Made by a program: the position numbers and the translations under genes. From positions 1-25,176 of IMG/VR virus record IMGVR_UViG_3300030118_000992: a DNA stretch of 25,176 bases; one strand, 5' to 3'. Every line of letters starts with the position of its first letter. Positions within the stretch are counted from its first letter, which is position 1. This stretch comes from a virus. Under the pieces are notes generated by a model. It had not been told where the DNA came from, made no database searches, and saw only the letters and a program-made list of their open reading frames with translations. Shown piece by piece: positions 23,430-25,176 of the stretch.

Positions 23430-23654
23430 TTATTTCTTTTTAGTGTTCTTGTAGTTTATCATTTTGTCTGAGTACGAGAACGCTTCTTCTATTATCTCCT
23501 CAGACCTGACATACTTACCAGAGGCAAGGAGTCCTGACAAGGCATGACCTGCAAAAAAATCGTCAGTCTCCACCTTTATCTGAGTGGTGTCTTTCTTTGA
23601 CACAAACTCTTGGGCTTCCTGCTCAAGGGTTTTTTTATTATCTTTGTTAGTCAT
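23430..23654 (-). CDS. Small conserved phage protein, unknown function
   Basis: This 74-residue, charged protein has a helical N-terminus (LEQEAQEFVSKKD) and a central FFAGHALSGLLASGKYV segment, followed by a helix (EEIIEEAFSYSDKMI) and a lysine-rich end. The 'AGHAL.GLLA...' pattern with a following helix is seen in small early phage proteins of unknown function. Its start overlaps the stop of the upstream DUF3310 gene by four bases (ATGA), indicating coupling. It is the last gene of the minus-strand block before the terminator. Confidence 0.75.
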   Translation of the reverse strand: MTNKDNKKTLEQEAQEFVSKKDTTQIKVETDDFFAGHALSGLLASGKYVRSEEIIEEAFSYSDKMINYKNTKKK

Positions 23655-23998
23655 TTATGTTTTTCTTTTAACGACTCTAACATCCTGGCAAGATACCACT
23701 GTGCTTTCTCCATATCTTCTACAGGATTAGTTTTATATCTGTAACGATGTTGATACTTAATCATATTCCCATGACAATAATCTATAAAACCATCAAGACC
23801 AAGCACCTGCTTTATGTAGTCAATACATTCTATTCCATCCTCTGCATGATTGTAATGAAAAGGTCTATCGACTGGGTTAAATTTAGAACTCATTTCTTTC
23901 CTTCCTGCTAAGTCTATTATGTCTGATATAGTATACTTGTTGCACTCTCCACAGTGACCATCATCATCTAAAAGAAAGCCGCAATTTTTACACTTCAT
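23651..23998 (-). CDS. Zinc-ribbon plus DUF3310 protein
   Basis: This 115-residue protein has an N-terminal zinc ribbon with Cys3, Cys6, Cys16 and Cys19 (CX2C-X9-CX2C). A DUF3310-like domain at about 43-115 is shown by DRPFHYNH, GIECIDYIKQVLG, GNMIKYQHRYRYK and EDMEKAQWYLARML. DUF3310 proteins are common in phages and are sometimes labelled nucleotide-kinase-like from old annotation, but their real activity is not established to my knowledge. The start follows an AGGA Shine-Dalgarno inside the preceding gene's last codons. Position downstream of a reductase and a nuclease suggests nucleotide metabolism or replication support. Confidence 0.85.
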   Translation of the reverse strand: MKCKNCGFLLDDDGHCGECNKYTISDIIDLAGRKEMSSKFNPVDRPFHYNHAEDGIECIDYIKQVLGLDGFIDYCHGNMIKYQHRYRYKTNPVEDMEKAQWYLARMLESLKEKHK

Positions 23999-24006
23999 AT
24001 TCTATC

Positions 24007-24492
24007 CTAGCTTATAGCAACAGAGTGTGTACTGTGTTCTACCACGTAGTCTAAAGGAAGTATAGTAATTAAATCGCCTCTACCTGGTCTGGTTAATAAT
24101 CCAAACTCACCTTTAAAATATTCAGTACATCTTTTTCTAAGATCATGTATAATGTTGGATGGGTCTAACAGATAAAAAAAGTCTTTTGCTCTTACTGCAA
24201 CAAACCTATCTATACCGTTAGGAACTCCCCATCCCTTAGTCGGTTTCCAATCAGGAGGACGCTTGACTGTGCGTAATTCCCACCAGATTGTGTAATCTAC
24301 TGGCCCTCTTCTCTCAAATCGTTTAGCTGCTTTAACATCAACCTTACCAAACTCTTTGTCTAAAACATCCCAGTGTTCAAAGATGTCTTCATCCCTTGTA
24401 GCAGATCTAACAAAGTTATTTCCACGTAACTTTATAAACTCTTTCTCTGCTGCTGTTCCCTCTCTAATAGAGGAAGCATTTCTTTTTCCCAT
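24007..24492 (-). CDS. PD-(D/E)XK-type nuclease-like protein
   Basis: This 161-residue protein starts with a helix containing Glu16 and Glu19 (GTAAEKEFIKLRG), then HWDVLDKEFGKVDVKAAKR. The pattern Asp42-X9-Asp52-Val-Lys54 fits the metal-binding core of the PD-(D/E)XK superfamily. After it come a Trp-rich stretch (YTIWWELRTVKRPPDWKPTK) and strands ending YLLDP. Related proteins in marine phages lie in early genes and may be endonucleases or Holliday-junction-type resolvases acting on phage or host DNA. It begins 3 nt after the reductase stop, with AGGGG (24500-24505 complement) as ribosome binding site. Superfamily membership is a motif-based inference, and its substrate is unknown. Confidence 0.72.
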   Translation of the reverse strand: MGKRNASSIREGTAAEKEFIKLRGNNFVRSATRDEDIFEHWDVLDKEFGKVDVKAAKRFERRGPVDYTIWWELRTVKRPPDWKPTKGWGVPNGIDRFVAVRAKDFFYLLDPSNIIHDLRKRCTEYFKGEFGLLTRPGRGDLITILPLDYVVEHSTHSVAIS

Positions 24493-24495
24493 TGG

Positions 24496-25176
24496 CTATG
24501 CCCCTATATCTACCACCTCGCAGACATCACCAGTGCAAGCAAATGTTTGACTCGAACTAGTAGTATCTTCTTTTTCATACTCGCTGAGTCTAGACCAGTC
24601 AATACTTTTTGGCATAGTGGATAGAATATTTTTATATTCTTCTTTATCTATCTCCTGATACGGAGCTTGTTGATAAGTGTGTTCGTTGTAAGGTAGGAAA
24701 GACACACCAGACATTTCATCGAAGTGTTCATACACAAATGTTCCAACCTCAAACCACTCATCCTTCTTGACGTTGATAGTCACAGATGGTTTGTGCTCAC
24801 ACCAATTTCTCTGATACATCAACCACATATTAAGTTGATCAACAGCAGATAGATCAGATGTAACCACAGCTTTGTTAGGAGCTTTTATAGGAAAAGAGAA
24901 CACTGTTGTTTGATCTGGTTTAAACACATCAGGCTCACTAGGAATACCCTGATCCTTCATGAAGGTGGTAAGAGGATCTTTGTTATCTCCTCTAACGGTT
25001 CTAACGTAATAAGGTGAATGACGTGCATGGATTCCAGAGGCAGAGTCAACCAACTGTGAGACTGTTCCTGATGGTTTGACACAAGTGATAGCTGCTGACT
25101 GTGGAATACCAAGACGATCAGCCCACTCAGCGTTAGTAACAACAGCAACGTTACGTAGGTTTTCAAGTGTTTTATC
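24496..25176 (-). CDS. nrdJ: Class II ribonucleotide reductase, C-terminal part
   Basis: The frame is open to the right edge, so the start lies outside the window and 226 residues are visible. A TTG at 25053 is internal, since coding continues upstream with AAITCVKPSGTVSQLVDSAS. The segment has hallmarks of the monomeric adenosylcobalamin-dependent ribonucleoside-triphosphate reductase (Lactobacillus leichmannii type): CVKPSGT, GIHARHSPYYVRT, QRNWCEHKPSVTI and GVSFLPYNEHTYQQAPYQEI. A C-terminal Cys pair in ACTGDVCE (CX4C) normally re-reduces the active site. The enzyme makes deoxynucleotides and needs vitamin B12 from the host. It leads the visible minus-strand block. The thiyl-radical cysteine region is outside the window. 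Confidence 0.93.
   Translation of the reverse strand, partial: DKTLENLRNVAVVTNAEWADRLGIPQSAAITCVKPSGTVSQLVDSASGIHARHSPYYVRTVRGDNKDPLTTFMKDQGIPSEPDVFKPDQTTVFSFPIKAPNKAVVTSDLSAVDQLNMWLMYQRNWCEHKPSVTINVKKDEWFEVGTFVYEHFDEMSGVSFLPYNEHTYQQAPYQEIDKEEYKNILSTMPKSIDWSRLSEYEKEDTTSSSQTFACTGDVCEVVDIGA

Noticed and set aside
25051-25053. TTG as start of the reductase-type protein
   Set aside because: Conserved reductase residues (CVKPSGTVSQ) continue upstream in the same frame to the window edge, so the gene is partial.
24957-25166. A 69-codon minus-strand frame with a signal-peptide-like start
   Set aside because: It overlaps the ribonucleotide reductase in another frame. The reductase frame is clearly coding through this stretch.

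Overview
The window looks like part of a tailed, probably short-tailed (podovirus-type), marine bacteriophage genome. The sequence is AT-rich and densely coded, with many 1-4 nt gene overlaps. Its proteins have the look of uncultured marine phages of SAR11/SAR116-type or related alphaproteobacterial hosts: a tail fibre built of 'DGVTIG..AGTFTT' modules, an 'LSEGEYVVPADVVRYYG' virion protein, and a 'PPWAAG.MRTAM' internal virion protein. The host assignment is inference. No tail sheath, long tail tube or tape-measure gene is present between capsid and fibre genes. There is no integrase, tRNA, CRISPR array or insertion sequence.

Layout. Bases 2-23389 are one plus-strand virion and lysis module: a partial large virion protein (2-2554), scaffold (2615-3559), a 240-nt gap with a good sigma70-like promoter and long leader, major capsid protein (start corrected to 3800), a putative decoration protein (4890-5426), and a terminator-like hairpin. 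Then come a tail adaptor (5482-6210), a tail nozzle/stabilisation protein (6210-8096), a 1224-residue tail fibre (8098-11772), a 73-residue small protein, a second repetitive receptor-binding-type protein (12033-14003), and a tail-fibre assembly chaperone (14032-14541). A one-TM holin-like protein follows (14552-14806), then a 977-residue protein with two (Thr-Pro)n linkers and a long 11-residue-repeat region, a GH24 lysozyme (17765-18547), and three further proteins of the internal/ejection type (18547-23389).

A strong bidirectional hairpin (23395-23419) separates this module from a convergent minus-strand block. Read right to left, that block encodes the C-terminal part of a class II (B12-dependent) ribonucleotide reductase, a PD-(D/E)XK-type nuclease, a zinc-ribbon/DUF3310 protein and a small hypothetical protein. 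It looks like the end of a nucleotide-metabolism/early module whose remainder lies beyond the right edge. Terminase and portal probably lie beyond the left edge.

How it works together: scaffold and capsid build the head, with capsid likely boosted by its own promoter. The adaptor, nozzle and two fibre-type proteins build the tail. The 977-, 170-, 313- and 1127-residue proteins plus the lysozyme probably form the ejection/internal set and the lysis function. The minus-strand genes support dNTP supply and DNA processing. The most notable sequence structure is an uninterrupted 11-residue register (27 units) in the 977-residue protein, twin in-frame CCTACA microsatellites in the same gene, and a short double-glycine motif recurring in three different virion-module proteins.
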